Origin: Streptomyces sp. NBC_01314 | Lineage (GTDB): Bacteria > Actinomycetota > Actinomycetes > Streptomycetales > Streptomycetaceae | NCBI RefSeq assembly: GCF_041435215.1 | Contig: NZ_CP108394.1 | Location: 7,006,001-7,070,000 of the forward strand | Length of the DNA stretch: 64,000 nt | Reading direction: 5' to 3' | Shown here: in pieces, positions 55,775-64,000 of the stretch | Numbering within the stretch: position 1 is the first letter of the stretch | How the letters are laid out: each line of letters begins with the position of its first letter | Notes under the pieces: generated by a model | What the model saw: the letters and a program-made list of their open reading frames with translations, nothing else | The model's database searches: none | What the model was told of the DNA's origin: nothing | Made by a program: the position numbers and the translations under genes

Positions 55775-57451
55775 ATGAGCGCCCCAACCCCGGCCCCCGG
55801 CGACGACAGGCCCCGCGAAGGGTATTACCCGGACCCGTCCATTCCTGGATATGTCCGGTACTGGAACGGCGCGGCCTGGGTGCCGGGTACGAGCCGTCCG
55901 GCGCCCTCCGACGGCGAGCCGCTCGCCCCGCCGCCCGGCTCCGGCCCGTCCGGCGCCGTGGAGGAGACGGGCCCGCACTTCTTCGACGAGGACCCCGCGC
56001 CCGACGGCGAACAGGGCCGCCCGGCCGCCGACAAGCCCCTGCACGGCATCCGTCCCGAGCCCGCCTCCGCGTGGGGCGCCGACCGCTCCCGCCAGACCGG
56101 TTTCGGCGGCGACAAGGACCGCCGGGTGTCCTGGGGTTCGACCCCCGGCGCGGACCCGCGCGACCCCCGGGTCTCCCTCGCGGCGGACCCGGGCGACGGC
56201 CCCGCCGACAGTGGCGACTTCGGGCGTACGGCGAGCACGGACGGTACGGCGACGAACCCGCCGGCGGCGGCAGACGAGGACGCCGGGGCCCCGGAGGGCA
56301 CGGTGGTGTTCCGCCGCCCCACCCCGTCCGGGCGCCCCGAGGCCGCCGAGGGTGCGGACCCCTCGCGGTCGGACGGCACCATGGCGTTCGGTCCGCCCTC
56401 CTCGCGCGCCGGGCAGCAGGACGGAGGCGCACCCGCGTCCCCCGCCCCCTTCGGCTCGCCCCTGACCCCCGCCCAGGTCGCCGCCCAGCAGGCCCTGGGC
56501 CTCGCCCCGCAGTCCGGCGCGCCCTCGACGGCACCGTCCGGCCCCCAGCAGGGGCCGCAGCCGCCGCAGGGCCCGCCGGCTCCGCAGCAGGGGCCGCAGC
56601 CGGGCGGCACCGCCCCGGCGGCCCCGGCGGCGATCGCTCCGGCCGCCCCGGCCGCCCCTGTCCTCCCGGCCGCGCGGCAACCGGAGCCGCAGCACTCCCA
56701 GTTCGGCGGCGCCTTCCCGCAGCAGGCCCCGCAGGCCCCGCCGGCCGCTTCCGCCCCGCAGATCGCCCAGCCCGCGCCGGGCGTACCCCCGCAGGCCGCC
56801 GCCCGGCAGTCGGCCGAGGCCCCCATGGCCGTCGGCCTCGGCGGTGGGCAGCCCTCCTGGGCCCAGCAGGTGCACCGGCTGGCCGGGGGCGAGGAGGAGC
56901 AGCTGGTCGCGCCGTGGAAGCCGGTGGTGGAGGACCCCTTCCAGGCGGCGGCGCGGCGGCAGTCCGAGGTCAGACCCGCGGGGCTCGGCAGACGGCTGGC
57001 CGCCCGGCTCGTGGACAGCCTGGTCGTCGGCGCCGTCACGGCCGCGGCCGCCGTGCCGTTCGGCACCAAGGCGATGGACCACATCGACGAGAAGATCGAC
57101 GCGGCCAAGCTGTCCGGTGAGAGGGTCACCGTCTGGCTGGTCGACGGCACGACCTCCGTCTACCTGGGCATCATCGTCGGTGTCCTGTTCCTGGTCAGCG
57201 CCGTCTATGAAGTGCTGCCCACCGCTCGGTGGGGCCGCACCCTCGGCAAGAAACTGTTCGGCCTCGACGTCCGGGACATCGAGGGCCACGAGCCCCCGTC
57301 GTTCGGGCGTTCCCTGCGCCGCTGGCTCGTTCACACCGTCTCCGGTCTGCTCGGTATCGGCGTGATCGGCGTCCTGTGGTGCGTGTGGGACAAGCCGTGG
57401 CGCCAGTGCTGGCACGACAAGGCGGCGCACACGTTCGTGGCGGGGAAGTAG
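55775..57451 (+). CDS. RDD-family membrane protein with long disordered N-terminus
   Basis: A 558-residue protein. Residues 15-45 are DUF2510-like (GYYPDPSIPGYVRYWNGAAWVPGT). About 330 residues of Pro/Ala/Gln-rich disordered sequence follow. The C-terminal RDD domain (about 395-555) has three membrane helices and the Arg-Asp signature in LGRRLAARLVDSLVVGAVTAA, then GRTLGKKLFGLDVRD and the WHDKAAHT tail. RDD proteins are linked to ion or small-molecule transport in some bacteria; the function here is unknown. A second RDD gene follows after 93 bases. Confidence 0.87.
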   Translation: MSAPTPAPGDDRPREGYYPDPSIPGYVRYWNGAAWVPGTSRPAPSDGEPLAPPPGSGPSGAVEETGPHFFDEDPAPDGEQGRPAADKPLHGIRPEPASAWGADRSRQTGFGGDKDRRVSWGSTPGADPRDPRVSLAADPGDGPADSGDFGRTASTDGTATNPPAAADEDAGAPEGTVVFRRPTPSGRPEAAEGADPSRSDGTMAFGPPSSRAGQQDGGAPASPAPFGSPLTPAQVAAQQALGLAPQSGAPSTAPSGPQQGPQPPQGPPAPQQGPQPGGTAPAAPAAIAPAAPAAPVLPAARQPEPQHSQFGGAFPQQAPQAPPAASAPQIAQPAPGVPPQAAARQSAEAPMAVGLGGGQPSWAQQVHRLAGGEEEQLVAPWKPVVEDPFQAAARRQSEVRPAGLGRRLAARLVDSLVVGAVTAAAAVPFGTKAMDHIDEKIDAAKLSGERVTVWLVDGTTSVYLGIIVGVLFLVSAVYEVLPTARWGRTLGKKLFGLDVRDIEGHEPPSFGRSLRRWLVHTVSGLLGIGVIGVLWCVWDKPWRQCWHDKAAHTFVAGK

Positions 57452-57544
57452 CGGTACGGGCGGGACAGGGCCGCACGGGAACCAAGTACCCCGTACGGCC
57501 CTGTGCCGGATGCGGAGCCGGGGGGTTCGCGGTCGACTCGGGCC

Positions 57545-58234
57545 ATGAGTACCGAACCGCCGCCCTTCGGCTCCGGTCAGTCCCCGGACGACGACCAGTT
57601 CAGGAAGCAGCCCCCACCACACCAGGGCGGCGGCTCTCCGTACGACCCGCCGCCCCGGCAACCGCCGCCGCCCGGGGGCGGGCAGCAACCGCCGTACGGG
57701 GGTCAGCCGCCGTACGGGAGTCAGCCCCCGCCCCACGGCGGTGACCCCTACGGCGGTGGGCAGTACCCCAATGACCCGCTCTCGGGCATGCCGCCGCTCG
57801 CCGACAGCGGGAAGCGGGTGCTGGCCCGGATCATCGACATGATCCTGGTGGCGATCGTGGTGGGGCTGCTGGCGTGGGCGTTCCGGATCAGCCAGTACAC
57901 CGTGGACTCGGACGGCTTCGAGTTCGGCAAGTCCCTGGCGCAGGAGACGCTCGCCGCGGTCCTCTACATCGCGTACGACACGGTCTTCACCGTCAAGAAC
58001 GGCCAGACCCTCGGCAAGAAGCTGTTGAAGCTGCGGGTGGCGAACCTCAACGACGGCTCCACCCCTTCCGTGCAGACCGCGCTGATCCGTGCGGCCGTGC
58101 TGTGGATCCCCTTCGCCTTCTGCTGTGCCTGCATCTGGACGGCGATCGCGGGCGGCTGGAGCTTCTTCGACAAGCCCTACAAGCAGGGTCTGCACGACAA
58201 GGCGGCCAAGACGGTGGTGGTCAGCATCGGGTGA
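57545..58234 (+). CDS. RDD-family membrane protein (second, tandem)
   Basis: A 229-residue protein. A Pro/Gly/Gln/Tyr-rich N-terminal tail (residues 1-80, PPYGGQPPYGSQPP type repeats) precedes an RDD domain with helices at about residues 95-115, 135-155 and 180-205. Signature GKRVLARIIDMILVAIVV and GQTLGKKLLKLRVANLNDG; the tail LHDKAAKTVV matches the upstream paralogue, so the pair arose by duplication. Probably co-transcribed. Confidence 0.87.
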   Translation: MSTEPPPFGSGQSPDDDQFRKQPPPHQGGGSPYDPPPRQPPPPGGGQQPPYGGQPPYGSQPPPHGGDPYGGGQYPNDPLSGMPPLADSGKRVLARIIDMILVAIVVGLLAWAFRISQYTVDSDGFEFGKSLAQETLAAVLYIAYDTVFTVKNGQTLGKKLLKLRVANLNDGSTPSVQTALIRAAVLWIPFAFCCACIWTAIAGGWSFFDKPYKQGLHDKAAKTVVVSIG

Positions 58235-58254
58235 GCCGAGGCGCTTGCCGGGCG

Positions 58255-58378
58255 CGCGGCGACACGGCGACTGCGGGCGGCACGACGGCGACGGCCGACG
58301 GCACGACGGCGGAGGTCGACACGACTGCGACGGCCGGTCACACGGCGACGGCCGGTGACACGGCGACGGCGGGTCCGG
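58255..58378. repeat. Tandem short repeat after RDD genes
   Basis: Degenerate units such as CACGGCGACGGCCGGTGA and GGCACGACGGCGACGGCC repeat for about 120 bases downstream of the second RDD stop. Non-coding. Confidence 0.75.
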
Positions 58379-58434
58379 GATCTTGGTCCCCGGGCCCGCC
58401 GAAGCGTTTCAGCAAGCTGTCACCGAGTGCCGGT

Positions 58435-58725
58435 TCAGGAGCCCGTCGGCTCGTGCACCGGCTCCCGGACCATCTCGGACTCCACGGCCGCCGGGGCCGG
58501 GGCCGGGGCGGCGACGGATGCGTGGGGGCGGCGCGCGGCGGCGCCGGGCGCGGGCTTGGGCAGCGGCACGGTCAGTGCGACGAGCAGGCCCAGGGCCAGG
58601 GCGGCAAGGGCGATCACCGCGATGCCCGCGCCGGAAGTCGTCTGTGAGAGCAGCAGCATGGCGAGGGTGGACAGGATCACGGTGCAGGAGCCGTAGGCGA
58701 GCTGTGCGGTCGTCGGACGAGGCAT
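58435..58725 (-). CDS. Small two-helix membrane protein
   Basis: A 96-residue hypothetical protein: two closely spaced membrane helices (LAYGSCTVILSTLAMLLLSQ and GIAVIALAALALGLLVALTV) and a Pro/Ala-rich, later acidic C-terminal tail. Codon use is normal for a real gene. No family is recognised. It is convergent with the RDD genes and divergent from the M6 protease. Confidence 0.6.
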   Translation of the reverse strand: MPRPTTAQLAYGSCTVILSTLAMLLLSQTTSGAGIAVIALAALALGLLVALTVPLPKPAPGAAARRPHASVAAPAPAPAAVESEMVREPVHEPTGS

Positions 58726-59191
58726 GGCAATCGTGTCCTCGGGTGGGGTCTCCCCGTGCCTCTCACGATGAAGGGGAGGGTGCGGATACGAATCACAGGT
58801 GAAGCAGTGCCGTCGGCTTGGCTTTCACCGACTTCCGGCGCTCCGCCAATCGACTCTATTCGCCAGGGTGCCCGAGTGGAACGACGGGTAAGCGTGACCT
58901 GACACACGGTGCCGGGTGCACAGGGGGCGCACGGATTCATGGGTCAGGCAAGGGGACGCGCACGCGCGCCGGTTCGAGAGACATGTGAGCGATACACATA
59001 ACGTCCGCATAACGAACAAGCGCTTCCTGTGGACGCCCATTAATGCACTTGACCTGTCCAAGTCAAGATCTGTCTTTTGTCTCGAAACTCCGATCGAATG
59101 ACGTCACTTGACTACACGCGTATACCGCGCGCGGATTCCTCCACACAGGACCATCCCCGTCCGCGCGAACGGACGCGGGGGAGGACCTCAA
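58726..59191. promoter_or_regulatory. AT-richer promoter region of the M6 protease
   Basis: About 460 bases without a gene, with GC falling markedly between 58990 and 59130. It contains CTTGAC-N8-GTCAAG (59048-59067), a perfect 6-bp inverted repeat whose left arm includes a -35-like TTGACC. A second TTGACT lies near 59107, along with AT-rich patches ACGTCCGCATAACGAAC and CCCATTAATGCAC. Likely the regulatory region of the secreted protease. Confidence 0.45.
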
Positions 59192-61546
59192 GTGACCAGC
59201 AGACCCTGGACGTTCAGAGCGGCAGCCATCGGCGTCGCGGTCGCCACGGCGGCCGCGACCATGTCGGCCCTCACGGTGGCGCAGGCCGCGGACGCCGCAC
59301 CGGCGGCGTCCGTGGACCGGCACGACCCGGCGGACCACGAGCACGCCGGCGAACACGACCTCGACGGGCCCCTGAGCAAAACTCAGGAGGCCCAGCGCGA
59401 GGAAGCCCTGCAGCAGGTCATATCCGGCGACGCCACGGTCAAGGACCGTGACGGCTCGCAGGTCGTGAAGCTGGAGAGCAAGAAGGGCAAGAGCAAGTAC
59501 GTCGAGCTCGGCCGCGAGAAGACCGACAAGATCTTCACGATCCTCGTCGAGTTCGGCGACAAGATCGACAGCCGCTACGGCGGCACCGCAGGCCCGGCGC
59601 ACAACGAGATAGCCGAGCCGGACCGGGCCAAGGACAACTCCACGGCCTGGCAGGCGGACTACGACCAGCAGTACTTCCAGGACCTCTACTTCGGCACCGG
59701 CAAGAACGACGAGTCGGTCAAGAAGTACTACGAGAAGCAGTCCTCGGGTCGTTACTCGGTCGAGGGCGAGGTCTCCGACTGGGTCAAGGTCCCCTACAAC
59801 GAGGCCCGCTACGGCAACAACGCCTGCGGTCAGACCAACTGCTCCAGCGTGTGGAACATCGTCAGCGACGGTGTCACGTCCTGGGTCGCCCAGCAGAAGG
59901 CAGCGGGGCGCACCGACGCCGAGATCAAGGCGGACGTGGCCGAGTTCGACCAGTGGGACCGCTACGACTTCGACGGCGACGGCGACTTCAACGAGTCCGA
60001 CGGCTACATCGACCACTTCCAGGTCGTGCACGCCGGTGAGGACGAGTCCGCCGGCGGCGGCGCGCAGGGCACGGACGCCATCTGGGCCCACCGCTGGTAC
60101 GCGTTCGGCTCCGACGCGGGCGCGACGGGCCCGGCCGACAACAAGCTCGGCGGCGCCAAGATCGGTGACACCGGCATCTGGGTCGGCGACTACACCGTCC
60201 AGCCGGAGAACGGCGGACTCGGTGTCTACGCCCACGAGTACGGTCACGACCTCGGTCTGCCGGACCACTACGACACCGCGGGCGGCGACAACTCCACCGG
60301 CTTCTGGACGTTGATGTCGTCCGGTTCCTGGCTCGGCACCGGCAAGGACGCCATCGGCGACCTGCCCGGCGACATGACGGCCTGGGACAAGCTGCAGCTC
60401 GGCTGGCTCGACTACGACACGGCGAAGGCGGCGACGAAGTCGCGGCACAAGCTCGGGGTCGCGGAGTACAACAGCAAGGACAAGCAGGCCCTCGTGGTCG
60501 AGCTGCCGAAGAAGAAGGTCGCCACCGAGATCGTCGAGCCGGCGCAGGGTTCGACCCAGTGGTGGAGCGGCAGCGGTGACAACCTCTCCAACACGCTGAC
60601 CCGTTCCGTGGATCTCACGGGCAAGTCCTCGGCCGCGCTCACCCTCGACGGCTGGTACGACATCGAGGCCGAGTACGACTACCTCTACACCGAGGTGTCG
60701 ACCGACGGCGGCGCCAACTGGACGACGGTCGACGGCACGGTGGACGGCGCGGCGATCCCGCGCGACGCCAGTGGCAAGCCCGCGCTGACCGGTTCCTCCG
60801 CCGCGTACAAGAAGCTGTCGTACTCCCTGAACGCCTACGCGGGCAAGAAGTTCGACCTCCGCTTCCGCTACGCGACGGACGGCGGCGTGGCCCCGAAGGG
60901 CTTCGCGGCCGACTCGATCGCCGTGACCGCCGATGGTTCCGTCCTCTTCTCGGACAACGCGGAGAGCGCGGACGCGGCCTGGACCGCCAAGGGCTTCTCC
61001 CGCGTGGGCGCGTCGATCACGGACGACTACGCGCAGTACTACATCGCCGAGAACCGTCAGTACGTGTCGTACGACGAGACCCTGAAGGTCGGCCCGTACA
61101 ACTTCGGCTTCTCGACCACGCGTCCGGACTGGGTGGAGCACTTCCCGTACCAGAACGGTCTGTTGATCTGGAAGTGGGACACCTCGCAGGCGGACAACAA
61201 CACCAGTGTCCACCCGGGCGCGGGTCTGGTCCTGCCGGTCGACTCCCACCCGGCGGCGCTGAAGTGGGCCGACGGCACGGCGATGCGCAGCCGGATCCAG
61301 TCCTACGACTCGCCGTTCAGCCTCTACCGCACGGACGGTCTGAAGCTGCACAAGGCGGACGTGCTGACGACGATCCCGTCGTCGGCGGGTGTGTCCGTGT
61401 TCAACGACCGGACCAACACCTACTACGACGCGGCCACCCCGCTCGCCGGTGTCAAGATCACTGACACCAACACCAAGATCGAGATCGTCAAGGAGGCCGC
61501 GGACGGCTCCACGATGTCGGTCAAGGTCGGCCCCGCAGTGAAGTAA
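59192..61546 (+). CDS. Secreted M6-family (immune inhibitor A-like) metalloprotease
   Basis: A 784-residue exported protease. The signal peptide ends near AQAADAAPA (about residue 40). The zinc site HEYGHDLGLPDH lies at about residues 347-358, preceded by the metal-binding DFDGDGDFNESDGYIDHF (about 262-280). A C-terminal beta-rich domain (residues 480-784) contains a MAM/CBM-like segment (TLDGWYDIEAEYDYLYTEVSTDGG). M6 proteases degrade extracellular proteins. GTG 59192 is preferred since GGGGGAGG precedes it. In S. coelicolor a secreted M6 protease occupies the same position. Confidence 0.92.
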   Translation: MTSRPWTFRAAAIGVAVATAAATMSALTVAQAADAAPAASVDRHDPADHEHAGEHDLDGPLSKTQEAQREEALQQVISGDATVKDRDGSQVVKLESKKGKSKYVELGREKTDKIFTILVEFGDKIDSRYGGTAGPAHNEIAEPDRAKDNSTAWQADYDQQYFQDLYFGTGKNDESVKKYYEKQSSGRYSVEGEVSDWVKVPYNEARYGNNACGQTNCSSVWNIVSDGVTSWVAQQKAAGRTDAEIKADVAEFDQWDRYDFDGDGDFNESDGYIDHFQVVHAGEDESAGGGAQGTDAIWAHRWYAFGSDAGATGPADNKLGGAKIGDTGIWVGDYTVQPENGGLGVYAHEYGHDLGLPDHYDTAGGDNSTGFWTLMSSGSWLGTGKDAIGDLPGDMTAWDKLQLGWLDYDTAKAATKSRHKLGVAEYNSKDKQALVVELPKKKVATEIVEPAQGSTQWWSGSGDNLSNTLTRSVDLTGKSSAALTLDGWYDIEAEYDYLYTEVSTDGGANWTTVDGTVDGAAIPRDASGKPALTGSSAAYKKLSYSLNAYAGKKFDLRFRYATDGGVAPKGFAADSIAVTADGSVLFSDNAESADAAWTAKGFSRVGASITDDYAQYYIAENRQYVSYDETLKVGPYNFGFSTTRPDWVEHFPYQNGLLIWKWDTSQADNNTSVHPGAGLVLPVDSHPAALKWADGTAMRSRIQSYDSPFSLYRTDGLKLHKADVLTTIPSSAGVSVFNDRTNTYYDAATPLAGVKITDTNTKIEIVKEAADGSTMSVKVGPAVK

Positions 61547-61574
61547 ATCGCATTTCCGCAGGTCAGAGCATGTT

Positions 61575-61605
61575 CGGCCGCGACCCCCTTGGCGGGTCGC
61601 GGCCG
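61575..61605 (+). terminator. Hairpin terminator after M6 protease
   Basis: CGGCCGCGACCC and its complement form a 12-bp stem with a 7-base loop, 28 bases after the stop, followed by GACGTGTTT. Confidence 0.85.
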
Positions 61606-61669
61606 GACGTGTTTAGGTGCGTGCTGTGGCTTTCTTATTGACACTGACGCGCACGGGGGTGTGACCTGC

Positions 61670-62158
61670 ATGGCCGCAGGAGGTTTCTGCAATCTGCCGG
61701 ACGGCAATGTCGTCGTCGCGCTCAACCTGCCGGGAACGCCGGCGCGGGGCGCGGAGAGCATGCTGCCCGTGGCCGGCTCCGGAGATGTGGTCGGGGCCGT
61801 GACCGGCGCCGCGACCGCGGTCGGGCCTGGGTCCGCTGCTCCGGCTGTGTCCGGGGCGGCGTTCGGCGTTCCCTCCGGGGCCATGTCGGACGTTCCGGCC
61901 GGGGCTGTGCCGGGCGACGGGGCCGTACGCGTCCTCGTCCTCGCCGCGAACCGTGCCCGGGCCCTCACCCGGCTCCGCAACCTGGGCATACGGGCGATCT
62001 ACCTCCGCGGCAACGCGGCGCCCCCGACCCCGGACGAGATCACGGCCGTCCTGCACCACCCGGACGGCCTGATATGGCGCGGCTCACTCGCGTGCCCGGC
62101 CGCGACGGCCCCCGAGCTGTGGCATCCGATCAGGGCGCTGCTGAGGAGGCGAAGTTAA
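61670..62158 (+). CDS. Conserved hypothetical protein
   Basis: A protein of about 162 residues without a recognised domain. The first 20 residues (MAAGGFCNLPDGNVVVALN) and the last 75 (VRVLVLAANRARALTRLRNLGIRAIYLRGNAAPPTPDEITAVLHHPDGLIWR, ending WHPIRALLRRR) look folded and well conserved in character. Between them lies a Gly/Ala/Val/Pro low-complexity linker of about 55 residues. The start is uncertain (ATG 61670 or GTG 61661); the in-frame TTG upstream lies inside the protease terminator and is rejected. Confidence 0.65.
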   Translation: MAAGGFCNLPDGNVVVALNLPGTPARGAESMLPVAGSGDVVGAVTGAATAVGPGSAAPAVSGAAFGVPSGAMSDVPAGAVPGDGAVRVLVLAANRARALTRLRNLGIRAIYLRGNAAPPTPDEITAVLHHPDGLIWRGSLACPAATAPELWHPIRALLRRRS

Positions 62159-62316
62159 GCGTGTGACTCCTGGCCCGCCACAAGCCCACGCGGCTGAGAA
62201 CCACCTCTGCCCGGAACCCTTGTTCGAAACCGCCCATCGCGAATCACAAATTCCCATAGCCTGGCCGCCGACCTTGATCGGAGGTCGGGAATCGGGAAGG
62301 CGGGCACGAACTTCAT

Positions 62317-63687
<1,371 letters not shown>

Positions 63688-63710
63688 ACCGAACCGGCTG
63701 GGCAGTACAA

Positions 63711-64000
63711 CTAGACCACCGGCTTGCCCGACAGCTCCACGCCCGCCTGCCGCAGCTCCTCCAGGGCCCGCTCCGTCGTCTCCTCGGACACCCCGGCGGT
63801 GAGGTCCAACAGCACCTGGGTGCGGAAGCCCTCCCTCGCGGCGTCCAGGGCGGTGGCCCGTACACAGTGGTCCGTGGCGATGCCGACGACGTCGATCTCG
63901 GTGATCTCGCGGGCGCGGAGCCAGTCCACGAGGGTCACGCCGTTCTCGTCGGCGCCCTCGAAACCGCTGTAGGCGGCGGAGTACGCCCCCTTGTCGAAGA
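63711..64000 (-). CDS. Nicotinamidase / isochorismatase-family hydrolase, N-terminus outside window
   Basis: The C-terminal 95 or so residues of a cysteine hydrolase. The cis-peptide/catalytic segment GIATDHCVRATALDAAREGF contains the nucleophilic Cys, with KGAYSAAYSGFEGADENGVTLVDWLRAREI before it, as in PncA nicotinamidases that recycle nicotinamide to nicotinate for NAD. The gene continues beyond base 64000. It is convergent with the kinase gene, with 23 bases between stops. Confidence 0.87.
   Translation of the reverse strand, partial: FDKGAYSAAYSGFEGADENGVTLVDWLRAREITEIDVVGIATDHCVRATALDAAREGFRTQVLLDLTAGVSEETTERALEELRQAGVELSGKPVV

Overview
The window is a 64 kb piece of chromosome from a Streptomyces or close relative. 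The evidence is very high GC with strong third-position bias, many GTG starts and 4-nt ATGA/GTGA gene overlaps, and lineage markers: an SsgA-like sporulation protein (ssgG), a SigU/RsuA-type sigma/anti-sigma pair, and an NnaR-type HemD/winged-helix fusion. From memory of Streptomyces coelicolor, gene order from about 18.5 kb to the right end follows the SCO2959 to SCO2918 stretch. The left 18 kb (P450, argCJBD, a TetR-linked transporter and lipid group) does not belong to that stretch, so a rearrangement or insertion boundary near 18.3 kb is inferred.

Left region (1-18.3 kb): a 5'-truncated DDAH-like amidinohydrolase; an orphan cytochrome P450 with an atypical I-helix behind a perfect palindrome; a small P-loop kinase; and argCJBD with all genes overlapping but no argR after argD. 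Next come a DHA2 drug exporter and its divergent TetR regulator, a class-C beta-lactamase-like serine hydrolase, a membrane acyltransferase, an MMPL exporter and a fatty acyl-AMP ligase. Three copies of one operator (AAACCAG-N4-GCGGTTT) lie in front of exporter/tetR, acyltransferase and MMPL, suggesting a single TetR-controlled envelope or lipid efflux regulon.

Middle region (18.5-43 kb): narK and nnaR (nitrate/nitrite); a CGNR regulator; sigU-rsuA; a HelD-type helicase; a structured non-coding RNA candidate; NAD-malic enzyme; HU protein; murA; yqgE/algH; a DUF3039 protein. Then follows an ABC sugar importer with a GH20 beta-N-acetylhexosaminidase, behind two DasR-like sites. The GH20 gene carries an in-frame 147-nt palindromic insertion. 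A three-gene xanthine-dehydrogenase-type molybdoenzyme follows; its iron-sulfur subunit has a huge disordered N-terminus and a Tyr/Gly/Gln repeat tail, and its molybdenum subunit lacks the usual catalytic glutamate. A SUKH-4 protein and a small Cys-rich protein come next.

Right region (43.4-64 kb): tRNA-Cys, a truncated MFS remnant and a Doc toxin-antitoxin pair with its palindromic operator; a DEAD/DEAH-like helicase; the tyrosine-catabolism genes hpdR (IclR), hpdA (Lrp) and hppD; a MarR/hydrolase divergent pair with twin operators; an S16 peptidase; a TPR protein; a GlcD-type oxidase; ssgG; two RDD membrane proteins; a secreted M6 metalloprotease; a Ser/Thr kinase; and the C-terminal part of a nicotinamidase at the right edge. 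Copies of a dispersed GC-rich inverted-repeat element sit just after many genes.
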